NCBI GenBank assembly: GCA_902776935.1
Contig: CACYRS010000009.1
Location: 1 to 64,000 of the forward strand
Length of the DNA: 64,000 nt
Reading direction: 5' to 3'
Source of the DNA: an uncultured Prevotellaceae bacterium
Lineage (GTDB): Bacteria > Bacteroidota > Bacteroidia > Bacteroidales > Bacteroidaceae
Part shown: piece by piece, positions 32,910-41,156 of the stretch
How positions within the stretch are numbered: position 1 is the first letter of the stretch
Layout: each line of letters begins with the position of its first letter
Translations under genes and position numbers: made by a program
Notes under the pieces: generated by a model
Databases searched by the model: none
What the model was told of the DNA's origin: nothing
What the model saw: only the letters and a program-made list of their open reading frames with translations

Positions 32910-33533
32910 CTACTTTCGAAGTACGTAGAACTTCTGGCTGCGACTGCCTTTGCTGGTAATGCCCGACGTGGGGTCGAGAGCCAGACGGCGCAGTTCCATG
33001 GATGCCGTTGTGCGCGAAAGACCAGTTAGCCGTACATAGTCGGGAACGCGCATGAACATATTCTTCTCCAGGAATTCGCGGGCTTTCTGGATGCGCTGCT
33101 CTAATGTAAGGTTTGACTTGCGTATCCGACTGACGCCTCCCCGCTCCAACGTACACTTTCGGCTCGTTGTTCTGATAAGGTCATTATCGGCCCTGTAAGC
33201 CACGCCTGTCACCATGATACTATGGGCGTTGCGGGTGCTTTCACCCTCTTCGAAGGCATCCTGCAGCTTATCGCTCCTCACACCAAGCTTGGCATTAAAG
33301 GTGCCTATGCCATCAAGCTTTACTGAGAATCCTTCAGCCATACTCAAGGCCAGTTTCTCGCTTACCAGCGACATCACAGCGAGAATGGTGCTCTCCTCCA
33401 TGTGGCCCTCACGGGAACACAAACTCACGAATTGATCATAGCTCATGGAGGTCAGCTGCATCTTGTAATAAGCCTGCGTCCTTCCGGTTCCGTTCAGGTC
33501 GGGAATCTCTTTTTTGATATACTTTGCATACAT
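32910..33533 (-). CDS. HU-like DNA-binding protein with C-terminal winged-helix segment
   Basis: A 207-residue protein. Residues 1-125 match the divergent HU/IHF-like (DNABII) group of Bacteroidetes: MYAKYIKKEIPDLNGTGRTQ, STILAVMSLVSEKLALSMAE and VKLDGIGTFNAKLG. Residues 145-207 form a helix-turn-helix (RVPDYVRLTGLSRTTASMEL) followed by a basic tail. The protein could join DNA bending to sequence recognition. The start at 33533 follows a consensus promoter. Proteins of this group often sit beside mobile elements in Bacteroidales; nothing mobile is seen here. Confidence 0.85.
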   Translation of the reverse strand: MYAKYIKKEIPDLNGTGRTQAYYKMQLTSMSYDQFVSLCSREGHMEESTILAVMSLVSEKLALSMAEGFSVKLDGIGTFNAKLGVRSDKLQDAFEEGESTRNAHSIMVTGVAYRADNDLIRTTSRKCTLERGGVSRIRKSNLTLEQRIQKAREFLEKNMFMRVPDYVRLTGLSRTTASMELRRLALDPTSGITSKGSRSQKFYVLRK

Positions 33534-33552
33534 ATTTTTACCGTTTAAAGTG

Positions 33553-33584
33553 CAAAGGTAACAAGAATATCTGAAAAACACAAA
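33553..33584 (-). promoter_or_regulatory. Promoter of the HU-like gene
   Basis: Minus strand TTTG (33584-33581), 20 nt, TACCTTTG (33560-33553): an ideal Bacteroidetes promoter, 19 nt before the ATG. Confidence 0.8.
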
Positions 33585-33673
33585 TCATTGCCTCAGATTT
33601 ATCAGACAGTGTCTTGGATTTATTAATCAATGCCTATGATTTAACAATCGTTGACGCAGATTTAACCTTTACC

Positions 33674-33724
33674 CGTACCTCATTACCCTTAGCAACGTAC
33701 CTCAGGACCCTTCACGTCGTACCT
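33674..33724 (+). repeat. CGTACCT x3 at exact 22-bp pitch
   Basis: CGTACCT begins at 33674, 33696 and 33718. The last copy forms part of a TACCTTTG -7 box (33720-33727). The 22-bp spacing is two helical turns and suggests an operator array or stacked promoter elements in the 547-bp gap between the HU-like gene and the TPR regulator. Confidence 0.65.
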
Positions 33725-33727
33725 TTG

Positions 33728-33830
33728 ATATTTTCCTCTTTTTCATTTTATGAAAAGCTGCACGCATCATCCCGACGAGTGCAGCCATTTAAATCAAAAT
33801 CAGTCAGGCTGAAACAGCCTTCCTGTATGC
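33728..33830 (+). ncRNA. Possible small RNA or leader-peptide transcript
   Basis: Downstream of the -7 box at 33720-33727, a 7-bp hairpin (GCTGCAC/GTGCAGC, 33757-33785) and a tight 6-bp hairpin (AGGCTG-AAA-CAGCCT, 33806-33820) occur. A 20-codon frame, MKSCTHHPDECSHLNQNQSG (33750-33812), overlaps both and is rich in Cys and His. There is no clear terminator or -33 box. The rest of the gap (33831-34055) shows only AT-rich sequence and a distant 9-bp inverted repeat (33890-33898 with 33965-33973). Confidence 0.3.
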
Positions 33831-34055
33831 AAAGATATTCAGAGTTTCGGAATTGAACAAGCGAATGGAGTTAAAACAGCAAGAGGGAGTGTTACAATTT
33901 ATTTAGAGATAAAACACTGATTATGAATGGAGTAGGGATAGAATTACAGGTGAAAAAGTGCCAGATTGTAACATAGAATCATTTAAAAACTATGAATTAT
34001 TCTTTAAAAATACCAATCATTAGGTTTAGTTCTGTTTGGTTTTGAAGATAATAAT

Positions 34056-34063
34056 TACTTTTG
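34056..34063 (+). promoter_or_regulatory. -7 box of the TPR regulator gene
   Basis: TACTTTTG, 17 nt upstream of the ATG at 34081, with TTTG at 34035-34038 (17-nt spacing, a little short). Confidence 0.55.
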
Positions 34064-34080
34064 CCGATATAAAACGAATA

Positions 34081-35175
34081 ATGATGAAGAAGATTGTTTG
34101 GATACTGGTGATTATCGCCATGATGGGAGGCTGTAAAGAGAGGCGACATCCGCTCATAAAGGAAGTAGCAGAGATTGTCCATCAGCGACCCGACTCTGCG
34201 CGTGTACTTATTAATAAAGTGGATACTGCATTGCTCAGCAAAGCTGACAGAGTGGAATACAACCTGCTGAAGGTGATGACGGATTATATCGTGCTGCATC
34301 ATGCAGAGGGCGATTCACTCATTTCGACCTGTGTGGACTATTATGACCATCATGGCGACACCTGGCATCGTGGGAGGGCCTACTATTACAGGGCTGGCAT
34401 CAGAATGCGCTGCTTGGGCGATATGATTGATGGTGTAAAGGATTATAAGGTAGCTGAATCGATTGCAGAAGATGCGGATGAGGAACTGCTGAAGAATATG
34501 GTGTATGAGAATCTGGCTTATGCCAACTTTTATTGCCTCAACTACACACTCTTGCTGAATTACTCACAGAAGTTCCTTGAGAGCAGCCGCAAAATGAATG
34601 ACAGCGTGATGGTGATGAGGGCCCTTAATATGTGCGCGGCTGGTTATGCGCAAATGAATTTGAGAGACAAGGCTTATGATTGCATTGTCAAGAGTATGGA
34701 TTATATTGACCTGGCTGACAGCTTGTTGCGATCTGACATCTATTTCAACATTGGAGTCATGTATCAGGAAAAGGATGATGAGCAGAATGCGCAAAAATAT
34801 CTAGATTTATGGAAGAGGTATAAGACCGCTGCCAGCACTAAAGGGAATGTAACTGAGGCTCGCCTTTTGAAAGCACAAGGACACTACGATGAGGCCATAG
34901 AGTTAGTAAAGAACTGTATCACCTTGAAGGATCCATTTGTGCATATCAACGCAATGGAGTTATTGGCAGAGTTGTATGAATTGACGGGTGATAAGAGTGA
35001 GGCGTTGGAAGTGAAGAAGAGTAAAGATGCATATAGGGATTCAGTCATGACGGCTAATCATAGTCTGGAGATAGCTGACTGGCAACAAAAGTATGAAGAA
35101 GATCGTTGGGAGGAGAATTCGCGAGAGCGCGTGGTACAAATGGTGGGGGTATTTTTGTTATCCTGTTATTGCTGA
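34081..35175 (+). CDS. TPR-membrane-HTH regulator, N-terminal part, frame broken at a G-run
   Basis: First part of a regulator of the kind also found at 41157-42743. It begins with a lipoprotein-type signal (VIIAMMGGCKE) and continues with a TPR array of about 300 residues (YYRAGIRMRCLGDMIDGVKD, NIGVMYQEKDDEQNAQKYLD). The frame then passes RERVVQM and stops at 35175 after a run of five G (35145-35149). Adding one G restores GGIFVILLLLTIGIWW, the expected membrane helix, and the frame then stays open to 35648. The periplasmic TPR domain would sense a signal. Confidence 0.8.
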   Translation: MMKKIVWILVIIAMMGGCKERRHPLIKEVAEIVHQRPDSARVLINKVDTALLSKADRVEYNLLKVMTDYIVLHHAEGDSLISTCVDYYDHHGDTWHRGRAYYYRAGIRMRCLGDMIDGVKDYKVAESIAEDADEELLKNMVYENLAYANFYCLNYTLLLNYSQKFLESSRKMNDSVMVMRALNMCAAGYAQMNLRDKAYDCIVKSMDYIDLADSLLRSDIYFNIGVMYQEKDDEQNAQKYLDLWKRYKTAASTKGNVTEARLLKAQGHYDEAIELVKNCITLKDPFVHINAMELLAELYELTGDKSEALEVKKSKDAYRDSVMTANHSLEIADWQQKYEEDRWEENSRERVVQMVGVFLLSCYC

Positions 35176-35648
35176 CGATTGGTATATGGTGGCATTGCAG
35201 AAGGGTGCATAAGTTGGGTTTCCAGCTTGACGAGAATACCAGAAGGATGACTGAAAACCTGGCAGAGATTGAACGGCTGCAACAAAGTGGTGAGGCCAAT
35301 GAGCAGACCATCGCTGAACTGAACAGTCAGATTGAGACCAGCCGTCAGCGCATTTCCCACAAATTGCTCATCGGCACGCGGTGTTTTGTGAGGATGCAGC
35401 AGAAGGAGTGTATAGCCGATATGTCGTCAGATGAGAGGTCGTGTCTGATAGACTACTTTGCGCAGTTGCGCCCCAAACGTTGGCGTGAATGGGAGCACAC
35501 CTATGCCTCACTCACCACCTCTCAATACGTATTCCTCATCCTTCAAGATGATTTGCGCTACGATGACGATACCATCGCCAAAATGCTTGCTGTAAAGCCC
35601 GCCTCCCTCCGTACCCTACGCTCAAGGATTAAAGGACGGGAGAGGTAA
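35106..35648 (+). CDS. TPR-membrane-HTH regulator, C-terminal part
   Basis: Second part of the same regulator in the shifted frame. It contains the membrane helix (IFVILLLLTIGIWWHCRR), a coiled coil (ENLAEIERLQQSGEANEQTI) and a C-terminal HTH-like domain (YDDDTIAKMLAVKPASLRTL). Helices match those of the intact paralogue at 41157-42743, in the order membrane helix, coiled coil, HTH. The ATG at 35106 lies before the G-run in sequence that duplicates the upstream frame, so separate translation is unlikely unless the break is real. The 3' end overlaps the wHTH gene by 20 bp. Confidence 0.75.
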   Translation: MGGEFARARGTNGGGIFVILLLLTIGIWWHCRRVHKLGFQLDENTRRMTENLAEIERLQQSGEANEQTIAELNSQIETSRQRISHKLLIGTRCFVRMQQKECIADMSSDERSCLIDYFAQLRPKRWREWEHTYASLTTSQYVFLILQDDLRYDDDTIAKMLAVKPASLRTLRSRIKGRER

Positions 35649-36333
35649 TTTTTATTTTTAGTTCGTAAGCTTTTCCGCGATCTGACTCTATTTTTAGGTC
35701 AGAATGCTCCTCTATTATCGGCTTGATACGACGTATGAGCGTGTAGAGCGTCTCGCTGGCATATGGTTTCTTTGGCCAAAGGGCATTGCAGATTTCTGTC
35801 TTCGTCAACGAGTGAGAGGGAGATTGGAAGAACATCTCCATTAGTTGGTGCTGCATGGGAGTAAGCTTAAGAATCTGGCCTTGATAATCCAAGAAGCGAC
35901 CATCTGATTCTGAAAAACTTAATCCACCATAATGAGTCATATTAGCCAATAATGGCACAATCTTCTTTCTGCGATACAAATAGTAGGCAGCCCAGAAGAT
36001 AGTTATCATCCAAAGGACAGCAGAAAGTCTTTGGTCTGACAGACTGAAGATGGTGGCCTCAGAGCAATGGGCGTATGCCTTGAACTGGCGCCCTCGGGTG
36101 TCGACAGCCAACGTTGCCTTGCCTCGCAACTCTGCTATCTGCAAGTGGTTGTTAAACGTACGGATGGTGTCCTGACTGATCACATCACTCTGCTGCTCCT
36201 CCAAGGCCAGAGCCAGCGCCCTGTCCATATCCTCACTCACCTGCCTTTCGGTCGCACTATAGCTACCAATACTGGTCAGGCTCGACGCGATAATCATTGC
36301 AAAAAGCACTATGACGGCATATCTCTGTTTCAT
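35629..36333 (-). CDS. Membrane-bound winged-helix regulator (OmpR/PhoB-type DNA-binding domain)
   Basis: A 234-residue protein. A first membrane helix (YAVIVLFAMIIASSLTSIG) and a second (AVLWMITIFWAAYYLYRRKK, about 105-124) enclose an 80-residue periplasmic domain. The cytoplasmic C-terminus is a winged helix of the trans_reg_C type: LKLTPMQHQLMEMFFQSPSH, LTKTEICNALWPKKPYASETLYTLIRRI and a C-terminal hairpin. The layout is an inverted ToxR/CadC: sensor outside, DNA-binding inside, no phospho-receiver. It is the only OmpR/PhoB-type domain in the window and so a candidate for the direct repeats at 30050 and 32849. The -7 box TAATTTTG (36345-36338) is 4 nt from the ATG. Confidence 0.82.
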   Translation of the reverse strand: MKQRYAVIVLFAMIIASSLTSIGSYSATERQVSEDMDRALALALEEQQSDVISQDTIRTFNNHLQIAELRGKATLAVDTRGRQFKAYAHCSEATIFSLSDQRLSAVLWMITIFWAAYYLYRRKKIVPLLANMTHYGGLSFSESDGRFLDYQGQILKLTPMQHQLMEMFFQSPSHSLTKTEICNALWPKKPYASETLYTLIRRIKPIIEEHSDLKIESDRGKAYELKIKITSPVL

Positions 36334-36435
36334 ACGGCAAAATTACAAAAAGATTCCTAACTACGTAAACAGCTTAGTAGTTTTCTGCCTTATTTTAACA
36401 AATAATATACCTTATCCTATATAAATTCCATCTAA

Positions 36436-36446
36436 ATGTCAGACAA
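36436..36446 (+). promoter_or_regulatory. Half-site ATGTCAGACAA upstream of GH8
   Basis: ATGTCAGACAA equals the first 11 bp of the shared 18-bp repeat. A degraded copy (ATGACAC) follows at 16-bp rather than 11-bp distance. It lies 82 bp before the GH8 ATG. No clear -7 box was found there, so function is doubtful. Confidence 0.35.
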
Positions 36447-36527
36447 GGTTTATGACACTTTTACTCCGATTAAACCATTTGAACGTTTTTGCGTCAAAAA
36501 AACATAGTAAGATTATTAAAATAAGGT

Positions 36528-37862
36528 ATGAAGAGACTAACGATTATCACGATTCTCATGGCAACGACTATGCAGATGGAGGCTTTTACGCCTTGGACCA
36601 AGGGAGGTTTTGAAACAGGTATTTATCGTAATGTGTTCGTGGAGATGGGCTATGAGCCTGCTGCGGTGGACGCCAAGTTGAAAGAAGTGTTCGATGATGT
36701 TTTCCGTGGCCCAAACAAGGTGTATTTCGAGGTGGGCGACTCGATGGGTTATGTGTCTGACATCAAGAACGACGATGCCCGTACGGAGGGTATGTCGTAT
36801 GGTATGATGATAGCTGTCGAGATGAACGAGAAGGATATCTTCGACCGCCTTTGGCGCTGGAGCAAGAAATACATGCAGCACCAGAGTGGCTATCGTGAGG
36901 GCTACTTCGCATGGAGTTGCAAGACGGATGGCACTCATAATGCCGAGGGTGCGGCTAGCGATGGTGAGCTTTACTTCATCACAGCCCTGATCTTTGCCTC
37001 TAACCGCTGGGGCAACGATACGGGCATCGACTACAAGGCTGAGGCCCAGCATATCCTAAACTGCATTCAGCCCAGGGAATACACGCCAGAGCCTCGTCGG
37101 GGTGGATCGCCTGGTTTTGGAATGCAGCAGGCTGGCTCCCAGAAGATGTACCTGATAGATCCTGAAACACAGCTGATCACCTTCACTCCCGATGGCTTCG
37201 GACAGCGATTTACCGACCCCTCATACCACATTCCCGCATTCTACGAAGTATGGGCCAAGTGGGCCGACGACGGACGCTCGGAGTATTGGATGGAGTGCGC
37301 TCAGAAGTCACGCGAGTTTCTGCATAAGGCCATCGACGGGAATACGGGTCTGAATGCCGACAATTGCCAATATGATGGTACGGAGATACAGATGCCACGC
37401 TTCCCTGGTATGCCTGAGGGCAAACCGCGAAAGCTTGGCAACAATAACTTCCGCTATGACTCCTGGCGTGTGCCTATGAATATAGCCCTCGACTACGAGT
37501 GGAGTTGTGCTGACAGGGAGTGGCAACAGAAGTATGGCGAGACCATTCAGAACTTCCTCTATAGCCAGGGTCTCAACACTTTCGTAGACCAGTATCGCGT
37601 AGATGGAACCCTGCCAGAGGATGATGAGATACTTCCTGCTGGCGGATTCCGTAAGTTGCGCCACAGCATAGGTTTGGTAGCTACCTCGGCTGCTGCCTCC
37701 GTGATGTGCTCACACGATAAGAGCAAGGAGTTTGTCGATGCCCTGTGGAACGCCAGGCATGTGCCCTTTGAGGATGGCTATTTCGACGCCTACTACGATG
37801 GCCTTTTGCGCCTCTTCGCCTTTATGCACCTGAGTGGCAACTACAGGGTTATCGGCCGGTGA
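36528..37862 (+). CDS. Glycoside hydrolase family 8 (reducing-end xylose-releasing exo-oligoxylanase type)
   Basis: A 444-residue exported enzyme (signal peptide to MQMEAF). The (alpha/alpha)6-barrel GH8 signatures are visible: Glu87 in RTEGMSYGMMI (general acid), ASDGELYF at about 143-150, and Asp311 in NNFRYDSWRVPMN (general base). The long N-terminal TGIYRNVFVEMGY and the RPYDSWR-like region resemble Rex enzymes, which release xylose from the reducing end of xylo-oligosaccharides. It fits with the GH31 and esterase genes nearby. It converges with the TPR gene at 37868 with 5 nt between stops. Confidence 0.92.
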   Translation: MKRLTIITILMATTMQMEAFTPWTKGGFETGIYRNVFVEMGYEPAAVDAKLKEVFDDVFRGPNKVYFEVGDSMGYVSDIKNDDARTEGMSYGMMIAVEMNEKDIFDRLWRWSKKYMQHQSGYREGYFAWSCKTDGTHNAEGAASDGELYFITALIFASNRWGNDTGIDYKAEAQHILNCIQPREYTPEPRRGGSPGFGMQQAGSQKMYLIDPETQLITFTPDGFGQRFTDPSYHIPAFYEVWAKWADDGRSEYWMECAQKSREFLHKAIDGNTGLNADNCQYDGTEIQMPRFPGMPEGKPRKLGNNNFRYDSWRVPMNIALDYEWSCADREWQQKYGETIQNFLYSQGLNTFVDQYRVDGTLPEDDEILPAGGFRKLRHSIGLVATSAAASVMCSHDKSKEFVDALWNARHVPFEDGYFDAYYDGLLRLFAFMHLSGNYRVIGR

Positions 37863-37867
37863 ATCGA

Positions 37868-38857
37868 TTACCACATCATCATACGGAGAGTTTGTTCGGC
37901 TGATTCGCGTTTGAACTTTATATTGTCGTTGTATTCTTTGTTCTGAGTGGCATCGAGGAATTTATTGAAATATTCCTTAGCCTTGTCTCGCTGCTTCAGC
38001 ATAAAGTAGCACTGCCCCATTTCGTAGGTCAGTTCGTTGACGTCTTTCTCATCAGCCAGTTTCATACACTCCTGTAATTCTTCAAGACGGAAGTCGTGCT
38101 CACCTTTCATACGAAAAGCCTCTGCCAGTTCCTTATGCAATCGAAAGAGAGTTTTGCGGTCTGGCATCATCCGCTCCTTTGCCATATCGAGATAACTAAG
38201 GGCTTCGGCACCATATCCAATGCGATTACATACAATGCCGAGGGTGAAGAGGCAATAAGGATTAGCATCATTATTGATGGTGGTGGCTCGCGATAGATAA
38301 TCGTAGGCATTGCTGTTATCTCCCATACGCTGATAGGTAAGTCCAAGGGTATAGAGTGTGCCGAAGCAAGTGTCGCCCACAGCCTCTAATTGTTTCAGAG
38401 AGGGTAGGGCAAGGTCGAAGTTACCTATATTATAATAGGCCTCTGCCAATTGGCGATTCACAAGAATATGTGTAGAATCACGCTCACGATACTTCTGGCA
38501 GATATCGATAACTCTCTCAGGATATGTTACCCTGCCTCCCATATCTGATGCCTTGCCCTTATTCAGGCGAGGCGTGTAGTCAAGAATCAGCGAGATATTA
38601 TAAGGGTCTCGCTTCAGGATTTTATCTCCCCAGTAGAAGAGCGAATCGAGATTACCCAGATTGGCAAAATTATCATAACGTAGCCGCATATCGCTGATAG
38701 TCAGGCTGTCGTCTGATAACAGTCTTGATACTTCAAGGCTCTTATTGAAATATCCTCGCTCTGCCCAATATTGTGCTTTTTGCCTAAGACTGTCTGTCTG
38801 GGCAGACAAAGGTAAAAGGGTAAAAAGGTAAAAAAGTAAAGCGGCTGTTGTTCTCAT
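37868..38857 (-). CDS. Exported tetratricopeptide repeat protein
   Basis: A 329-residue protein with a signal peptide ending LPLSAQ and at least five TPR units (for example RQLAEAYYNIGNFDLALPSL, YTLGLTYQRMGDNSNAYDYL and MGQCYFMLKQRDKAKEYFNK). It starts inside the end of the TlpA-like gene (4-nt overlap), so both are co-translated. Its repeat layout is close to that of the TPR protein at 53158-54420, which follows a BlaR1 gene. A periplasmic scaffold is likely; partner unknown. Confidence 0.85.
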   Translation of the reverse strand: MRTTAALLFYLFTLLPLSAQTDSLRQKAQYWAERGYFNKSLEVSRLLSDDSLTISDMRLRYDNFANLGNLDSLFYWGDKILKRDPYNISLILDYTPRLNKGKASDMGGRVTYPERVIDICQKYRERDSTHILVNRQLAEAYYNIGNFDLALPSLKQLEAVGDTCFGTLYTLGLTYQRMGDNSNAYDYLSRATTINNDANPYCLFTLGIVCNRIGYGAEALSYLDMAKERMMPDRKTLFRLHKELAEAFRMKGEHDFRLEELQECMKLADEKDVNELTYEMGQCYFMLKQRDKAKEYFNKFLDATQNKEYNDNIKFKRESAEQTLRMMMW

Positions 38858-40116
38858 TGCTGTTTCTCCTTTTCCAATAGTTGTTGCATTTTGTCGATAA
38901 GCATCGCACCAGAGATATTCTTAGCGATGATACGCCCTGAGCGGTCTATAAGATAATTGTGTGGGATAGTCTTTATGCCAAGTGAACGTACATCAGAGTT
39001 CATATTACCCTTCTGGTCGTAGGCTCTGATGTTGTGTATCATATAAGGATGCTCGTCTTCCAAGTGATTGCGTAGATCATGTTCTTTCACAGCGCTCCAC
39101 CACTCTTTGCCAGACTTGTCGATAGAGATTAGGTAGACCATCAAGTCTTTTGAGAACATCTGAGCAGCCTGCTTTATGTTTGGCATCTGCATTAGACAGG
39201 GCTGACACCATGAAGCCCAAAAGTCAACATACAGGTATTGTCCCCGATATTGGTTAAGGCTGAGGATATTGAAATAGTCTCCCACTTTTAATGGACGGAT
39301 TATCGAGTCGGTCTCGCTATCATAAAAACGATTGCTATAGCGTTTCCAGAAAATACTGTTGATAGAAAAACTCTCTGCCGACATATAATTGCCAAGCGTG
39401 CTGTCATTCACGAGGGCACTGATAGGTGGATAATCAGGAAAGCGCTTTATTAGTGAATTCATGATTGAGTCAACGATTTCTTCCTTGTAAGTGTGAGTAG
39501 TTGGGCTCCATTTATGGTTGCTGTAGATGTTGCCGCCTACACCCATCGCTGCATAAGGATACTTGGCGTTCATAGCAAAAATCTCCTTATTATGCTCATA
39601 TTCGCGGAATAGCTTATCATCCAGCTTTTTCAGTGAATCCTTTTTTGCCTCAGGGAGCCCCATGAGTTGCATCTGCATCCTGACCTTTGTACGGATGTTG
39701 TCAAGGCTATCCTGCATAAGCTGATAACCTACATATTCCTTCATAGCTTCCGATCCTTCTGTCCTTTTTGGATAGCGCAGTCGGAAACCATCGTCCTCGT
39801 CGCCGACGTGAATGGTAATGCTGTCACCATTCTTCACCACAACGGGCACTACACCTGGGCCTCTACGTGCGAACATCAGGTTAACGGCATACTCATAGGG
39901 CACCTTTCCATGCATTGAACCAATACGGTGTACAGAGTCGATACTGAGCGAGTCGTGTAACTGCATCTGTTTCTCAATCATCGAATACAGATACACTTTC
40001 TGTGGTTCACTGGCGATGGCCGAGTCCACGTTTAGCGTAATCGAAAAGCGTTCGCTTTGGGCCATTGCGCACATCGATAGAATAAGGACTAATAACAATG
40101 TCTTAATTCGTTTCAT
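38854..40116 (-). CDS. Exported TlpA-like thioredoxin-family protein
   Basis: A 420-residue periplasmic protein. A signal peptide (LLLVLILSMCAMAQ) is followed by an N-terminal beta domain of the DUF4369 kind, a helical linker and a C-terminal thioredoxin fold from about residue 275. The redox motif is WASWCQPC (Cys304, Cys307), and the cis-Pro loop is IKTIPHNYLID. It probably reduces or isomerises disulfides in envelope proteins. The -7 box TACTTTTG (40128-40121) lies 4 nt from the ATG. The GLPGLI gene ends 13 nt upstream. Confidence 0.9.
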   Translation of the reverse strand: MKRIKTLLLVLILSMCAMAQSERFSITLNVDSAIASEPQKVYLYSMIEKQMQLHDSLSIDSVHRIGSMHGKVPYEYAVNLMFARRGPGVVPVVVKNGDSITIHVGDEDDGFRLRYPKRTEGSEAMKEYVGYQLMQDSLDNIRTKVRMQMQLMGLPEAKKDSLKKLDDKLFREYEHNKEIFAMNAKYPYAAMGVGGNIYSNHKWSPTTHTYKEEIVDSIMNSLIKRFPDYPPISALVNDSTLGNYMSAESFSINSIFWKRYSNRFYDSETDSIIRPLKVGDYFNILSLNQYRGQYLYVDFWASWCQPCLMQMPNIKQAAQMFSKDLMVYLISIDKSGKEWWSAVKEHDLRNHLEDEHPYMIHNIRAYDQKGNMNSDVRSLGIKTIPHNYLIDRSGRIIAKNISGAMLIDKMQQLLEKEKQQ

Positions 40117-40129
40117 ATTGCAAAAGTAA

Positions 40130-41086
40130 TTATTTAATGATAGCAGGTGGATATTTTTCTTTCATGTCGATATTAGGATATACCTCATAGAGGATGGCAG
40201 TCTGATTAGAAGGAATGCTTATTTTCTTGCCGTCCTTGACAACATATTCCGTTTTACTACCTTTGATGCCGTTTGTAGAGGCGTTCAGCATGGCATCAGA
40301 AAAGGCTATCTGGTCCCATTGTTCCAACATCAGTAGCTCTGCGGCTCGTTCTGGGGTATAAACGTCGAGCATGTCCGACTGTAATCGTAGCATCGGCGTA
40401 TTATTTTGTTTAACCAGCACAATACCATAGCCAGTGTTCTTTTCTACTTTCTTGCAACGAAAGGCAATCTTGCCCTCCGCCTCACTTGCTTCGAGAACAA
40501 CACCAGGCAATCCACATAGTTTCCAAGGTCCGTCACTATAAGGTAACGATGATGCATACCATGCTGTCCAAGTCCGTCCTCGGAAAGTTGTCGTCGCTTT
40601 TTTGCAAGGATATCCACAGACCATTTTCTCTCCCTCACTAAATTTCCAATTGAATAAGCCCTCTATCTTATCGCGAGTAGAAATGCGCCCATGAGTAAAG
40701 TAGAGGTAACCTGGCTTCGGAAGATTCTTCACCACCTGTTCGTGCTGCCATTTATAACCAGTAAAAGGATGGTTGAGACTTGTGGGACTGCCATATACAA
40801 GACCATTGTCCTGAACCCACTCGATAATGACACTTCGAAACTGCGAGGCATGTTTGCCGATGTCAAGGCGCATCAGGTCTTTTGTCTTCCTCGTGTCTTC
40901 CTCAGTCATCTGACGGATAGCCTCATAAGTTATTGACAACACAGCATGATCTGAAGCCTTTTGCTGCGATTTCCTTTGTGCCTGTGAAGAGCAGGAAATC
41001 CCCGCCACTGGCGGCAGAACCGTCAGCAGGGCGAGGATGAGCATAGTTTGTAGTTTATGCATAACGAGAGAGATTTTTCGATTCAT
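40130..41086 (-). CDS. GLPGLI family protein
   Basis: A 318-residue exported protein (signal sequence with VAGISCSSQ, possibly a lipoprotein). The family motif appears in DGPWKLCGLPGVVLEASEAE, with the preceding YGSPTSLNHPF and CKKATTTFRGRTWTAWY also typical. The function of GLPGLI proteins is unknown; many are encoded beside outer-membrane barrels or thioredoxin-like proteins, as here. The -7 box TACCTTTG (41099-41092) lies 5 nt from the ATG and directly follows the U-tract of the upstream terminator. Confidence 0.88.
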   Translation of the reverse strand: MNRKISLVMHKLQTMLILALLTVLPPVAGISCSSQAQRKSQQKASDHAVLSITYEAIRQMTEEDTRKTKDLMRLDIGKHASQFRSVIIEWVQDNGLVYGSPTSLNHPFTGYKWQHEQVVKNLPKPGYLYFTHGRISTRDKIEGLFNWKFSEGEKMVCGYPCKKATTTFRGRTWTAWYASSLPYSDGPWKLCGLPGVVLEASEAEGKIAFRCKKVEKNTGYGIVLVKQNNTPMLRLQSDMLDVYTPERAAELLMLEQWDQIAFSDAMLNASTNGIKGSKTEYVVKDGKKISIPSNQTAILYEVYPNIDMKEKYPPAIIK

Positions 41087-41101
41087 GGCGGCAAAGGTAT
41101 G

Positions 41102-41135
41102 AAAAAACTCCGATAGCGCCTGTCTATCGGAGTTT
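41102..41135 (-). terminator. Rho-independent terminator of the TPR-HTH regulator
   Basis: A 12-bp perfect stem (AAACTCCGATAG/CTATCGGAGTTT) with a 7-nt loop. On the minus strand it is followed by a T-run and then, almost at once, by CATACCTTTG, the promoter of the GLPGLI gene. Confidence 0.88.
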
Positions 41136-41156
41136 GCATATAGTTTGCATTTGTAG

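Noticed and set aside
33614..33856. An 80-codon + strand open frame in the gap before the TPR regulator
   Set aside because: Its composition is irregular, it has no start context, and it overlaps the -7 box and hairpins at 33720-33820.
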